Positions 54,063 through 63,834 of a DNA stretch of 64,000 bases are shown one piece after another; the stretch's first letter is position 1, and the number at the start of each line of letters is the position of its first letter. Below the pieces are notes generated by a model that made no database searches, was not told the origin of the DNA, and saw nothing but the letters and a program-made list of their open reading frames with translations. This DNA comes from Sunxiuqinia sp965372405 (lineage in GTDB: Bacteria > Bacteroidota > Bacteroidia > Bacteroidales > Prolixibacteraceae). The stretch is from positions 38,864 through 102,863 of the forward strand of contig CBDVCE010000006.1 of assembly GCA_965372405.1 (NCBI GenBank), in the 5' to 3' direction. Made by a program: the position numbers and the translations under genes.

Positions 54063-54488
54063 ATGGATAAAAAGCAGTTATTATTAGATCAAAGATATTT
54101 GAAAATGGCCAATATTTGGGCTCAAAATTCTTATTGCAAAAGGAGACAAGTTGGAGCATTATTGGTTAAAGATCAGATGATTATATCTGATGGATATAAT
54201 GGGACACCATCCGGATTCGAAAATATTTGCGAAGATGAAAGTGATAAAACTAAACCATATGTATTACATGCTGAGGCTAACGCAATTACAAAAGTTGCAA
54301 AGTCGAATAATAGTAGCGAAAAAGCGACTATGTATGTAACTTCATCTCCTTGTCTTGAATGTGCTAAGCTAATAATTCAGGCCGGAATAAAGCGGGTAGT
54401 TTTTACTGATAGCTATCGGTTGGAAGATGGAATTGATCTGTTGAAAAGAGCTGATATAGAAGTGATACAAGTTGACACTGAAGAATAA
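54063..54488 (+). CDS. dCMP deaminase (ComEB-like)
   Basis: 141 residues. Zinc sites: VLHAEANAI with His and catalytic Glu, and SSPCLECAKLI with the Cys pair. The N-terminal SYCKRRQVGALLV and the insert GYNGTPSGFENICE, with an extra Cys, are typical of deoxycytidylate deaminases. It makes dUMP for dTTP synthesis. Three bases separate it from the protease gene downstream. Confidence 0.92.
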   Translation: MDKKQLLLDQRYLKMANIWAQNSYCKRRQVGALLVKDQMIISDGYNGTPSGFENICEDESDKTKPYVLHAEANAITKVAKSNNSSEKATMYVTSSPCLECAKLIIQAGIKRVVFTDSYRLEDGIDLLKRADIEVIQVDTEE

Positions 54489-54491
54489 GCT

Positions 54492-56123
54492 ATGAATAAA
54501 AAAATAAATATTTACTTACCACTGTTAATTGCAGTTTGCGTTGTTATTGGCATTTTGCTCGGTAATAGATTAAGTAAAGTCCAAGCGCCTGGATTTGCAG
54601 GTTTTGCTGCTTCCAAATCAAATAAGTTATCTGCAATAGTTGATTTGATTTCCAACTCCTACGTTGATTCAATTTCAACATCAAAATTGGTAGAAGATGC
54701 AATTCCCGAATTGTTAAAAAACCTTGATCCGCATAGTACTTATATTCCAGCAACTGATATGCGGGAAGTTGTTGAAGAAATGCAGGGCAATTTTGGAGGT
54801 ATTGGCGTTCAGTTTTCAGTTCATAACGATACGGTTCAGGTAATTGATGTGATTTCTGGAGGACCATCCAGTAAATTGGGTCTATTGCCCGGAGATAGAA
54901 TTGTAACTGTAAACGATTCGTTGATTGCCGGGGTGAAAGTTGTGAACCAAACAGTATTAAGCCTTCTGCGCGGAGAGAAAGGTACGAAAGTTAACGTGGG
55001 TATTAAGCGTAATGGGATTTCTGATTTAATCGACTATGAAATTACTCGCGGAGACATTCCAATTTACAGTGTTGATGTGAGTTACATGATAAATCCAGTT
55101 ACTGGTTATGTGAAAGTAAGCCGCTTTGCTGAGCAAACGTATAATGAGTTTATGAATGCCATAGATAAGTTGGATAAAGCTGGTGCTGAGAAAGTAATTA
55201 TAGATTTACGAGGCAATCCGGGGGGATACTTAATGGCTGTAATTCGGATGGTTAATGAGTTTTTACATGATGGAGAATTGATCGTTTATACTGAAGGAAA
55301 TTCACAGGCTCGGAAAACATATAATGCCAGCGATAAAGGGACTTATCAGGATAAAACAGTGATTGTTTTAATCGATGAGTATTCTGCTTCAGCAAGTGAA
55401 ATATTTGCTGGTGCAATTCAAGATAATGATCGTGGGATTGTTGTTGGAAGGCGTTCTTTTGGTAAAGGATTGGTACAGGAGCAAATACCTTTTAATGATG
55501 GATCTGCTCTCAGACTGACTGTTGCACGTTACTACACGCCAAGTGGTAGAAGTATTCAAAAGCCATATGATAACGGGAATGATCAATATTACAGAGATAT
55601 TATGACACGAGTTCATCGTGGCGAATTTCAGGCTGCAGATAGTATCCAGTTTGCTGATTCGTTAAAGTATGAAACCCGGACTGGACGCACTGTGTACGGA
55701 GGGGGAGGAATTATGCCGGATTATTTTGTTCCAGCGGATACTACAGGCTATTCCGAATATTACTCTAAAATTGTTCAAAAAGCATTGGTTTATCATTTTG
55801 CATTTGAGTTTTCAGATAAAAACCGAAAAGATCTGAATAAATTAAAAACAGTCTCGGATTTTGATAAATTTCTTGATGATAGAAATATCATGACAGATTT
55901 TATTAAGTATGCTGCTACCAAAGGAGTGACAAAAGATTCAAAGGGGCTAGAGGTTTCTGGGAAAATCATTGAAACACAATTGAAAGCCTACATTGCCAGA
56001 AACATTATCGGAGAGGAAGGTTTCTTTCCAATTATTCAGCAAATCGACCAAACATTAAAACAGGCAATCATCATTTCAGAATCGAATGAAAGCATTGCTC
56101 AACTTCTAGTTGTAACAAATTAA
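54492..56123 (+). CDS. C-terminal processing protease, S41 family (CtpA-like)
   Basis: 543 residues. An N-terminal membrane anchor (about 7-24) is followed by a PDZ domain (about 95-180, GNFGGIGVQFSV... GPSSKLGLLPGDRIVTVN). The S41 catalytic part has IDEYSASASEIFAGAIQ with Ser300 and RRSFGKGLVQE with Lys325, the 25-residue spacing of the Ser-Lys dyad. A long C-terminal helical extension is present. A periplasmic protease acting on C-termini of exported proteins. Confidence 0.93.
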   Translation: MNKKINIYLPLLIAVCVVIGILLGNRLSKVQAPGFAGFAASKSNKLSAIVDLISNSYVDSISTSKLVEDAIPELLKNLDPHSTYIPATDMREVVEEMQGNFGGIGVQFSVHNDTVQVIDVISGGPSSKLGLLPGDRIVTVNDSLIAGVKVVNQTVLSLLRGEKGTKVNVGIKRNGISDLIDYEITRGDIPIYSVDVSYMINPVTGYVKVSRFAEQTYNEFMNAIDKLDKAGAEKVIIDLRGNPGGYLMAVIRMVNEFLHDGELIVYTEGNSQARKTYNASDKGTYQDKTVIVLIDEYSASASEIFAGAIQDNDRGIVVGRRSFGKGLVQEQIPFNDGSALRLTVARYYTPSGRSIQKPYDNGNDQYYRDIMTRVHRGEFQAADSIQFADSLKYETRTGRTVYGGGGIMPDYFVPADTTGYSEYYSKIVQKALVYHFAFEFSDKNRKDLNKLKTVSDFDKFLDDRNIMTDFIKYAATKGVTKDSKGLEVSGKIIETQLKAYIARNIIGEEGFFPIIQQIDQTLKQAIIISESNESIAQLLVVTN

Positions 56124-56161
56124 ACTTTCGGTCGTCTTATAACTGGAAGACAACTGAAACA

Positions 56162-56647
56162 ATGACCATCGAAGAATACAACAAAGCTGTGAACCTTTAT
56201 TCTGATGGCGTTTACCGTTTTATATTGAAGAATATAAAAGATGAGGAAAACGCAAGAGATATCGTTCAGGATAGCTTTGAGAAATTGTGGTCTCGGGTAA
56301 AAGAAGTTTCAGCAGAGAAAGCAAAATCATATTTATTTAGATCTGCCTATAATCGTATGATTGATGTCATTCGGAAAGGTAAAAAGCAGAGTTTATTGAA
56401 TGATCAGCAAGCCGAGGAAATAGCTATAGATAGTCAATACTCGGATGTTGGAGAAATCTTAAACAAAGCCATAGAATATCTTCCTGCCGATCAGCGTTCA
56501 GCTCTTATGTTGCGCGATTACGAAGGTTATTCTTACAATGAAATTGCTGAAATAACCAAGCTTAGTGAGGCTCAGGTGAAAGTATATATTTACCGTGCAA
56601 GGGTATATTTGAAGAATTATATTGGAAAAATAGATGTACTTGTTTAA
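56162..56647 (+). CDS. ECF-type RNA polymerase sigma factor
   Basis: 161 residues with sigma region 2 (about 8-75: LYSDGVYRFILKNIKDEENARDIVQDSFEKLW) and region 4 (about 100-155: LPADQRSALMLRDYEGYSYNEIAEITKLSEAQVKVYIYRAR). Two bases separate it from its likely anti-sigma. A second ECF unit besides that at 37107. Confidence 0.93.
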   Translation: MTIEEYNKAVNLYSDGVYRFILKNIKDEENARDIVQDSFEKLWSRVKEVSAEKAKSYLFRSAYNRMIDVIRKGKKQSLLNDQQAEEIAIDSQYSDVGEILNKAIEYLPADQRSALMLRDYEGYSYNEIAEITKLSEAQVKVYIYRARVYLKNYIGKIDVLV

Positions 56648-56649
56648 TT

Positions 56650-57675
56650 ATGAAAATCAATCAATCTAATTACGAAATATTTTTTCTGGATTATCTTGAC
56701 GGGAAACTATCAGATACCCAGGTTGATGAATTTCTGGACTTCTTAAAAGCTAATCCGGAATTGAAAAAGGAACTGAAATCAATTTCTGAAATCAAACTTC
56801 CTTCAGATGATGTTGCTTTTCAATGGAAGAGTGATTTGATTAAAGGTGAGCAGGAGAATAATTCTTTTGATTATCGTGCGATTGCGTTTATGGATGGTGA
56901 CCTTTCTGAAGAAGATCAAAAGGCATTCGTTGAGGAATTAGATTCTGATTCAAAAAATGAACATGAATTTGACCTTATTCTTAGCACCAAATTAAAAAAG
57001 GATAATACTCAATATCCAGATAAGGAAAAACTATATCGTAAGTCAAAAGTACGAATGCTCTATTGGGTATCACGAGTAGCAGCAGTTGTTGTTCTTTTAA
57101 TGGCAATTTGGGCAATTTATCAGAGAGAACAAGTTACTGTTCAAAAGCCAATACTTTCTGAATCTTTAACTCCTGCTTTAAAGTCCGACAAAAATAAATT
57201 CGAACAAAAGCAAGAGCCAATTACGAAAAAGAAAGCTGTAGAGAAAGTTGAGGAGGCTAAAACCGATTCGATCCCTAAAAAGACAAAAAGTATACGCGAA
57301 AAAACAAAAGGCAGGCTAAAAGAAGTTGTACAAAATAAGCAAGTTTCCCGAATTGCTGCACCTGAAAAGATAATTTCAATATCTGCTACCTTTGAATCAA
57401 AATTTAATGATCAGCAATATGCTTTAGAAACAATGAAGCCTAAAGCAATTCCAAAACAACCCGAATACATTTCAATAGATAAGTTCCTGGCTCAGAAAAT
57501 CTTCAAAAGGAACAAGAAGAATTCTGGTGAAAATATTGCCCAAAAAGGATTAAAAGCTGTCTCTAGCTGGAGCAATGAAAAACTTGCCTATGAAACAGAT
57601 AATCAAGGTAAAGTTTCGGAGATCAGTTTAAATACCAATCTACTTGCATTTACTATTCCTGTATCAAAAAAATAG
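56650..57675 (+). CDS. Anti-sigma-like membrane protein
   Basis: 341 residues. A cytoplasmic N-terminus has two similar stretches (FFLDYLDGKLSDTQVDEFLDFL and IAFMDGDLSEEDQKAFVEEL) of the zinc-free anti-sigma type. One membrane helix lies at about 136-154 (VAAVVVLLMAIWAIYQ), then a Lys/Glu/Gln-rich periplasmic tail. It should bind and hold the preceding sigma factor. Inferred from position and layout. Confidence 0.75.
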   Translation: MKINQSNYEIFFLDYLDGKLSDTQVDEFLDFLKANPELKKELKSISEIKLPSDDVAFQWKSDLIKGEQENNSFDYRAIAFMDGDLSEEDQKAFVEELDSDSKNEHEFDLILSTKLKKDNTQYPDKEKLYRKSKVRMLYWVSRVAAVVVLLMAIWAIYQREQVTVQKPILSESLTPALKSDKNKFEQKQEPITKKKAVEKVEEAKTDSIPKKTKSIREKTKGRLKEVVQNKQVSRIAAPEKIISISATFESKFNDQQYALETMKPKAIPKQPEYISIDKFLAQKIFKRNKKNSGENIAQKGLKAVSSWSNEKLAYETDNQGKVSEISLNTNLLAFTIPVSKK

Positions 57676-57735
57676 ACGATCTGTAACTTTTCGATAGGAC
57701 TAACCGTCATAGGGCTGAAAACAAATTTGATAAAG

Positions 57736-58638
57736 ATGAAACTAATACTTTGTTCAGCCTTAATTTCCTTCGTACTCTTTTCTGCCCAGGCACAGAATAA
57801 ATCAATTGTATCTGTAAACGAAGGCATTGATAAAACTGAGGTGAGTTTATTCAATAATAAAATTAAAATAGTTGATAATTATGATAGCGACACTACTCAT
57901 GTAAGAATTGGTAGAAGCAATATTGAAATTATTGAAGATGAAAACTCAACACGAATTGATTTTCACAAGGATAAGAAAGGTGATGATGATTTTCATTGGG
58001 AAAAGAAAAATAAGCGATTTAATGGACATTGGGCAGGTTTTGAAATGGGATTCAATAGTTTCTATGATGATGATTATAGAATTTATTCCACAGATGATGA
58101 TTTCATGGAACTTGATCAGCCCAAATCCCTTGAAGTGAACATTAATTTTCTGGAGTATAATATTGCTTTACAAAAGGACAAGGGCAATATTGGACTTGTA
58201 ACAGGAATGGGTTATTCTATGAATAATTACCGATTTGATAATCCACTGACCATTGATAAGCAAGATGGAATTGTGGTGCCAGTGTCTCTAGATCCAGAAG
58301 GGATAAAGAAAACGAAATTATATGTTTCTTATTTAACTGTTCCTTTATTGCTCGAATTTCAGATTCCTGTAAATGGTTTCACGAATAAGGTTTTTGTTTC
58401 AGGAGGTGTTATTGGTGGTGTGAATATTGGTTCACGCACAAAAATTAAGCAAAACAGTTCAAAAACAAAGGATAAAGGAAGCTTCAATATCAACCCATTC
58501 AAGTATGCTCTTGCTGGACGAGTTGGTCTGGGAGATATAAGTCTTTATGCTACTTATAACTTATCTCCGCTGTTTAAAGATGGCAAAGGACCTGAGCTAT
58601 TTCCTTTCTCTATCGGTTTAAGTTTGATAAATTTTTAA
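57736..58638 (+). CDS. Outer-membrane beta-barrel (porin-like) protein
   Basis: 300 residues from the ATG at 57736; a TTG nine bases earlier is not needed. Signal peptide ends FSAQAQ. The mature part alternates strands with aromatic ends: GHWAGFEMGFNSFYDDD, LGLVTGMGYSMNNYRF-like repeats, LYVSYLTVPLLLEFQIPV, FVSGGVIGGVNIG, and a final SIGLSLINF, fitting the outer-membrane beta-barrel (PorT-like, OMP_b-brl_2) group. Last gene of the sigma unit, a likely regulon member. Confidence 0.82.
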   Translation: MKLILCSALISFVLFSAQAQNKSIVSVNEGIDKTEVSLFNNKIKIVDNYDSDTTHVRIGRSNIEIIEDENSTRIDFHKDKKGDDDFHWEKKNKRFNGHWAGFEMGFNSFYDDDYRIYSTDDDFMELDQPKSLEVNINFLEYNIALQKDKGNIGLVTGMGYSMNNYRFDNPLTIDKQDGIVVPVSLDPEGIKKTKLYVSYLTVPLLLEFQIPVNGFTNKVFVSGGVIGGVNIGSRTKIKQNSSKTKDKGSFNINPFKYALAGRVGLGDISLYATYNLSPLFKDGKGPELFPFSIGLSLINF

Positions 58639-58668
58639 GAAATCAATTATACAATAGTTTTACTAACA

Positions 58669-58702
58669 AAAACGGGAGTTCCAATAGGACTCCCGTTTTT
58701 TA
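58669..58702. terminator. Bidirectional terminator between barrel and ROK genes
   Basis: AAAACGGGAGT/ACTCCCGTTTT, an 11-pair stem with a 9-nt loop and T-run. Confidence 0.88.
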
Positions 58703-58722
58703 TATCTGTAATTCGGATTCGA

Positions 58723-59700
58723 TTACTTTTCTAATTCTTTCCAAGCTAAAGCACTTGCACCTACAATTGCGGCATCACCTGCTTTAAGTTTTGAAGGAAG
58801 AATCTTAATCTTTTCTTTAAAGATAGGAAGTAAGAACTCCTCCATGTATTTCTTCGTTGGTTTGAAGATGTAATCTCCTGCAGCAGTTGGACCACCAAAT
58901 AAGAAAATAGCTTCAGGGCTTAAAGCATGAACAGTGTCTGCCAGACCTTGTCCCAACCATTTGCCAGTTTTCTCAAATACTTCCAGTGCAATTTTATCGC
59001 CTTGTTCAGCAGCATCAAAAATCATTTTAGAATCAAGTTCATTAAATGATTTGTCAGCCAATATGCTATCAGTTGCATTGTAGTGAGCCAATAGTTCAAA
59101 AGCCGTACGCTTCATTCCAGGAGCTGAACAATATGCTTCAAGGTGTCCAGGGGTTCCACATCCACATGCTCTTCCATTAGGAATAAGTACAGTGTGCCCA
59201 CATTCTCCGGCGAATCCGTCAGCACCATAAACCAAGTCTCCATTTACAACTAAGCCACTTCCAACTCCAGTACCCAATGTGTACATAACGAAGTTTTTCA
59301 TGCCTTTAGCACCACCGTAAACCATTTCACCAATAGCAGCTGCATTTGCATCATTTGTTAATGCCAACGCTTCCATTTGTGGAAAATGTGTTCTAAGTTC
59401 CTTTACTAAATGAAGTACTCCTTTAAACGATAAGTTTGGAGCATATTCTATTGTTCCGTTGTAATAATTTCCGTTTGGTGCACCAATACCAATACCCATT
59501 ACCTCAAGATCATCATTCAGCAATTTAACTGATTTAATGAGTTCTTGAATAGCTGTTGCTAAATCAGCCATGTATTTTTCAAAATCTCCATGTGTTGGAG
59601 TTGGGATATTATCTTTTACCATGACATTTCCTTCGGGATCAACTACACCAATGGCCGTATTTGTTCCGCCTATGTCAACACCAATTGCTACTTTTTTCAT
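58723..59700 (-). CDS. ROK-family glucokinase
   Basis: 325 residues. ATP-binding GVDIGGTNTAIGVVD at the start, TNDANAAAIGEMVYGG with the catalytic Asp, TLGTGVGSGLV, and the ROK zinc motif ECGHTVLIPNGRACGCGTPG with HLEAYCS. It phosphorylates glucose or a related hexose. The upstream MFS gene in the same direction (80 bases) supplies the sugar, making a two-gene uptake and activation unit. Confidence 0.92.
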   Translation of the reverse strand: MKKVAIGVDIGGTNTAIGVVDPEGNVMVKDNIPTPTHGDFEKYMADLATAIQELIKSVKLLNDDLEVMGIGIGAPNGNYYNGTIEYAPNLSFKGVLHLVKELRTHFPQMEALALTNDANAAAIGEMVYGGAKGMKNFVMYTLGTGVGSGLVVNGDLVYGADGFAGECGHTVLIPNGRACGCGTPGHLEAYCSAPGMKRTAFELLAHYNATDSILADKSFNELDSKMIFDAAEQGDKIALEVFEKTGKWLGQGLADTVHALSPEAIFLFGGPTAAGDYIFKPTKKYMEEFLLPIFKEKIKILPSKLKAGDAAIVGASALAWKELEK

Positions 59701-59780
59701 GTCTTTATTATTGTTGTTTTAGTTTTCGAAGAGAAAAAAATGCAGCCAGACTCAAGGAATGACTGCATTAAAAGTTTTTA

Positions 59781-61037
59781 TTATTGTCCGTCAGCTCTTT
59801 TGTGTACTTTACTACCAATTACTGCGTAGTATAACAAGTAAGCTAAACAGATCATCATTACCCAGTAACTCATCAAGTAAGTTGTTGCATCAGCTACCAT
59901 ACCTTGGATAAGTGGAATAATACCACCACCAACTACCATGGTCATGAATAATCCGGAACCAATACCCATATATTTTCCTAAGCCAATAGTAGCAAGGTTG
60001 AAGATTCCAGGCCACATAACTGAAGTACAGAAGCCAGCTAAAATGATAAACATTAGACCAATAGGCACTTTCACAAATTGAATTGCTAAATCTTTAGAAA
60101 TACCTGGCATTGCAACAGTGATGTCTGGGTTGATAATAGCAATTCCAATTAAGAACAAACCAAGTGCAGAAACAAAAACCATCATCTGCTTACTTGTGAA
60201 TGTTTTACCTAAGAAACCACCTAGTAGACGACCAACCAACATTAATAAGAAATAAGTACCAGTTAAAGATCCGGCAATACCTGGATCCATTGCGAGCTCA
60301 TTTACCATGAATAAGTTGGCAATACTTGGAATACCAATCTCAACACCTACATAAACAAAGATTGCAACTGCTCCTAAAGTGAAGTGTTTGTATTTGAGAA
60401 GTTCTTTGATACTGTTCTTGATGTTTTCATTCTTTTCAACGTTTGGTTCAGGAATTTTTACAAAAAGAAGAACCAAAAATACAACAGCAAAGATTCCCAT
60501 TGCTAGGAATAATAATGGATTAATATCATCAATTCGTTTTGAAACGGTACTACCCATCATCATACCACCAATCATTGGAACAATAGTTGCAGCAAATGAG
60601 TTAAGAGCACCACCAAAGTTCAAACGTTGGTTGGCACCTTTTTCAGAACCAAGTACTGTTAACATTGGATTTACAACTGCATTAAGCGTACACATTGTGA
60701 AACCAGCAACAAATGCTCCGGTAATGTAAATAGTAAATGATGTAAGCTGACCACCAAGATACATGATGAAAACTCCGAGGAATCCCATAACCAAGGCTAC
60801 AAGAGCTGTCTTTTTGTATCCAATTTTTTCAACCATAATCCCTGCAGGAATACCCATGAAAAGGTAAGCGAGGAAGTTGGCAAAGAAACCCAGTTGAGCC
60901 TGAAAGTTTGAAAGACCAAATTGTTCTTTAACGATAACTCCCATAGGACTTGGCAGACCAGTTACAAATGCAATGATGAAGAATAAGAAAAACATCATTG
61001 CTACCGGCAATGCATAATTTTGTTTTTTAGTTTGCAT
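59781..61037 (-). CDS. MFS sugar:proton symporter (FucP-like)
   Basis: 418 residues, about twelve membrane helices. The N-terminus has FFLFFIIAFVTGLPSPMGVIVKEQF, and the loop MGIPAGIMVEKIGYKKTAL is the GxxxE/DRxGxKK-type motif of FHS-family porters. A Lys/Glu-rich central loop (about 200-220, PEPNVEKNENIKNSIKEL) separates the halves. NFGGALNSFAATIVPMIGG and VMWPGIFNLATIGLGKYMGIGSGLF match the glucose/galactose/fucose family. Substrate hexose is inferred from the linked ROK kinase. Confidence 0.9.
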   Translation of the reverse strand: MQTKKQNYALPVAMMFFLFFIIAFVTGLPSPMGVIVKEQFGLSNFQAQLGFFANFLAYLFMGIPAGIMVEKIGYKKTALVALVMGFLGVFIMYLGGQLTSFTIYITGAFVAGFTMCTLNAVVNPMLTVLGSEKGANQRLNFGGALNSFAATIVPMIGGMMMGSTVSKRIDDINPLLFLAMGIFAVVFLVLLFVKIPEPNVEKNENIKNSIKELLKYKHFTLGAVAIFVYVGVEIGIPSIANLFMVNELAMDPGIAGSLTGTYFLLMLVGRLLGGFLGKTFTSKQMMVFVSALGLFLIGIAIINPDITVAMPGISKDLAIQFVKVPIGLMFIILAGFCTSVMWPGIFNLATIGLGKYMGIGSGLFMTMVVGGGIIPLIQGMVADATTYLMSYWVMMICLAYLLYYAVIGSKVHKRADGQ

Positions 61038-61462
61038 AATTAATTTTTTATAGTATAGTATGAGTAATTAATTGATTTTAAGATTGTTTGTTTGAAATAT
61101 ACGAAGTGTATTTGATCAATGTAAGTAGTGAAATCATCCATGTATTTTTCTTCCTTATAGTAAGTCTAGGTTATGTAATTAATTAGTTTTTGCCATTCAA
61201 AAATCACCTGGTTTTCTTCTTCGCATATTGTCATAAAAGTCAATAGTAATGATCTAACGGCAACAAAAAATATTTTTGGAATGACAAATTTAAAAATTAA
61301 AATGACTTTTCAAGATTCTGTAAAAGGCATATCGTTAATTTAGGACGAATAAAAATATGTTTTGCATGCACTAATTCGATTAAAGCAGATTCATATGGTA
61401 CAAAAAAATCACATCTGCAATTAATTGGATTTATTGTAACTTTGCCCGAAATTTAAGTAATA
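61038..61462. other. AT-rich divergent promoter region (MFS / rbfA)
   Basis: No gene. The region separates the MFS gene (minus) from rbfA (plus). On the plus strand TAACTTTG at 61437-61444 is an exact -7 box, 19 bases before rbfA. On the minus strand TATATTTC near 61097-61104 is a candidate for the MFS gene. The middle shows nothing else recognisable. Confidence 0.55.
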
Positions 61463-61801
61463 ATGGAATCAACTCGTCAAAGCAAAATCAGTCGTCTTAT
61501 TCAACGGGAATTGGCTGATATATTTCAGAAAGAAAGCCGTAATATGTTTATGGGAAAAATGATTAGCGTTACTACTGTTAGGGTGACTCCAGATCTTGCT
61601 CAGGCAAAATCGTACCTAAGTATTTTTCCTTCAGATAATATCCGTGAGGTGCTCAAACTCATTCGAATTGCTAACCCTAGAATTCGTGGAATTTTAGGTA
61701 AACGCGTTGGAAAACAACTACGTGTTGTTCCTGAACTTGAGTTTTATATTGATGATAGCCTGGATTACATCGATAATATTGACAATATTCTGAATAAATA
61801 A
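61463..61801 (+). CDS. rbfA: 30S ribosome-binding factor A
   Basis: 112 residues. RQSKISRLIQRELADIFQKE starts the KH-like fold, DLAQAKSYLSIFPSDN carries the strand, and RIRGILGKRVGKQLRVVPELEFYIDDSLDY is the family signature. It assists maturation of the 16S rRNA 5' end. The next gene follows after two bases. Confidence 0.95.
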   Translation: MESTRQSKISRLIQRELADIFQKESRNMFMGKMISVTTVRVTPDLAQAKSYLSIFPSDNIREVLKLIRIANPRIRGILGKRVGKQLRVVPELEFYIDDSLDYIDNIDNILNK

Positions 61802-61803
61802 GC

Positions 61804-62619
61804 ATGCAATACGATCCGATTAAGCGCTCGCTTGGGAAAGTGTTTAACCAAACGCCAGCTTTACGTAAACTTTTTTACCAATTGCTCGATTGGCTATTGT
61901 TGCGTGCCTGGCATGTGAAAAAAGAGTTGAGGCAGTTTAATTTGGCAGGAGATGTTAGCATATTAGATGCCGGTTCAGGATTTGGTCAATACACTTATCG
62001 AATGAGCCAGATGTTTTCAAATGCAAATATTCTGGCAGTTGATGTTAAAGAAGAACAGATTGATGATTGCAATCGTTTTTTTAATCAGATTAAGTTATCC
62101 GAAAGAGTTCAGTTCGAGGTAGCAGATCTAACCAAGTTTGTAAAGCCGGATCAATTTAATTTGGTAATTTCTATTGATGTGATGGAGCATATTGAAGAAG
62201 ATGTGCTTGTTTTTAAGAACTTTCATCAGTCCTTAAAAGATGGTGGTGTATTGTTGATTTCTACTCCTTCTGATCAAGGAGGTTCTGACGCTCATGACCA
62301 TGATCATGAGGAAGGAGTGCATGGTTTTATTGATGAGCATGTTCGTGATGGGTATAACATTACTGAAATTGAGGAAAAATTGAAATCAGCTGGTTTTTCA
62401 AAAGTTGAGGCGCAGTATTCATACGGTTCACCCGGGAAAATATCGTGGCGCTTATCTATGAAATATCCAATTCAATTACTTGGTGTAAGCAAACTATTTT
62501 TCATTATTATGCCATTTTATTACCTCTTGGTTTTTCCTTTAGCTGCAATTCTAAATTATGCTGATGTAAAAGGGAAACATGCTACTGGTACCGGTTTAAT
62601 TGTAAAAGCATACAAATAA
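61804..62619 (+). CDS. SAM-dependent methyltransferase, class I
   Basis: 271 residues. AdoMet motif I VSILDAGSGFGQYTYRM, motif II region ILAVDVKEEQIDDCNRFF, and NLVISIDVMEHIEEDVLVF. A His/Asp-rich patch (GGSDAHDHDHEEGVHGF) near residue 165 and a hydrophobic C-terminal segment (about 230-250) are unusual for a soluble enzyme and suggest membrane association. The substrate is unknown. Co-transcribed between rbfA and the LolC-like gene. Confidence 0.85.
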   Translation: MQYDPIKRSLGKVFNQTPALRKLFYQLLDWLLLRAWHVKKELRQFNLAGDVSILDAGSGFGQYTYRMSQMFSNANILAVDVKEEQIDDCNRFFNQIKLSERVQFEVADLTKFVKPDQFNLVISIDVMEHIEEDVLVFKNFHQSLKDGGVLLISTPSDQGGSDAHDHDHEEGVHGFIDEHVRDGYNITEIEEKLKSAGFSKVEAQYSYGSPGKISWRLSMKYPIQLLGVSKLFFIIMPFYYLLVFPLAAILNYADVKGKHATGTGLIVKAYK

Positions 62620-63834
62620 TTGAAACTGGCATTCTACATAGCAAGACGTTATCTGATTTCTAAAAGATCAGCCAATATCATAAACCTGATTTCTGGTATT
62701 TCTGTTGCTGGGGTTACTGTCGGAACCATTGCCTTGATTGTTGTTTTATCTGCATTTAACGGGATCGATAGCTTTATAAAGATGATGCTTTCAAATTTTG
62801 ATTCTGATTTGAAAATTGAAATTGCAGATGGGAAAAGTTTCCAGCTTTCTGATGCAGATTTTCAATCTGTTAAAGAATTAGAAGGCATTGTAGATTTTAA
62901 GGAGATTGTAGAAGAAAATGCACTTTTACGATACGATGACCGACAAAAATATGCAACTGTAAAAGGAGTAGAAGAAGATTACGCGAGTTTTTCAGGATTG
63001 GACTCAATGATTGCAGAAGGACAATTTCTTCTTAGTAAAGAACCCCATCAGTTTGCTGTACTTGGGATGGGAGTTGCTATTGATCTTTCGGTTGGATTAA
63101 GTTTCAGAAGCCCAATAAACTTTTTAGTTCCGAAGAAAGAACAGAAAAGCCGAATCAATCTTCAAAATGCATTTAATCGAGACTATCTGTTCCCATCGGG
63201 GGTATTTTCTGTACAACAAGAGATTGACAGTAAATATGTGATTGTCCCAATTGATTTCGCCAGAGAGTTATTTGAGCTTCAAGGGCATGTTACTTCCATT
63301 GAATTAAGGCTTGATTCAGAAGCTTATCTTACAAATGTAAAGGAAGAGGTTAAGTCAATTTTGGGGGAACGATTTGTTGTTCAGGATCGCTACGAACAGC
63401 ATGAGTTTCTGTACAAAGTAATGAGCTCCGAGAAATGGATTAGCTTTTTGATTTTGACTTTTATTTTAGTCATTGCATCTTTCAACTTGTTAGGGTCCCT
63501 CACCATGATCATTATTGATAAAAAAGATGACATTAGGATACTTGAGAGCATGGGTGCAGGCAAAAAACTTATTCGGCAGATTTTTCTTTTCGAAGGATGG
63601 TTGGTTTCTTTTTCCGGAGCAGTTATTGGTTTAATATTAGGAATTGCATTGGTTTGGGCACAAACAAAATTTGAATTGTTGAAACTTCCGGGAGAAGGCT
63701 CTTTTGCTTTATCTGCTTATCCTGTAGAGTTACATGCAATTGATGTATTTGCTACTTTCCTGATTGTAATTGCTATTGGTTTCCTTGCTTCCTGGTATCC
63801 GGTAAGAAGTTTGTCAAAATCAAGCTTAAACTAA
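62620..63834 (+). CDS. LolC/FtsX-family ABC transporter permease
   Basis: 404 residues, starting at the TTG directly after the preceding stop (MKLAFYIARRYLISKRSANI, the expected N-terminus). One helix at about 22-45 (GISVAGVTVGTIALIVVL), a large periplasmic MacB-type domain (50-265), then three helices (about 270-295, 320-345, 375-395) in the FtsX core, with DDIRILESMGAGKKLIRQIFLFEG as the cytoplasmic coupling loop. It likely extracts lipoproteins or moves an envelope substrate. No ATPase gene is adjacent. Confidence 0.9.
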   Translation: MKLAFYIARRYLISKRSANIINLISGISVAGVTVGTIALIVVLSAFNGIDSFIKMMLSNFDSDLKIEIADGKSFQLSDADFQSVKELEGIVDFKEIVEENALLRYDDRQKYATVKGVEEDYASFSGLDSMIAEGQFLLSKEPHQFAVLGMGVAIDLSVGLSFRSPINFLVPKKEQKSRINLQNAFNRDYLFPSGVFSVQQEIDSKYVIVPIDFARELFELQGHVTSIELRLDSEAYLTNVKEEVKSILGERFVVQDRYEQHEFLYKVMSSEKWISFLILTFILVIASFNLLGSLTMIIIDKKDDIRILESMGAGKKLIRQIFLFEGWLVSFSGAVIGLILGIALVWAQTKFELLKLPGEGSFALSAYPVELHAIDVFATFLIVIAIGFLASWYPVRSLSKSSLN

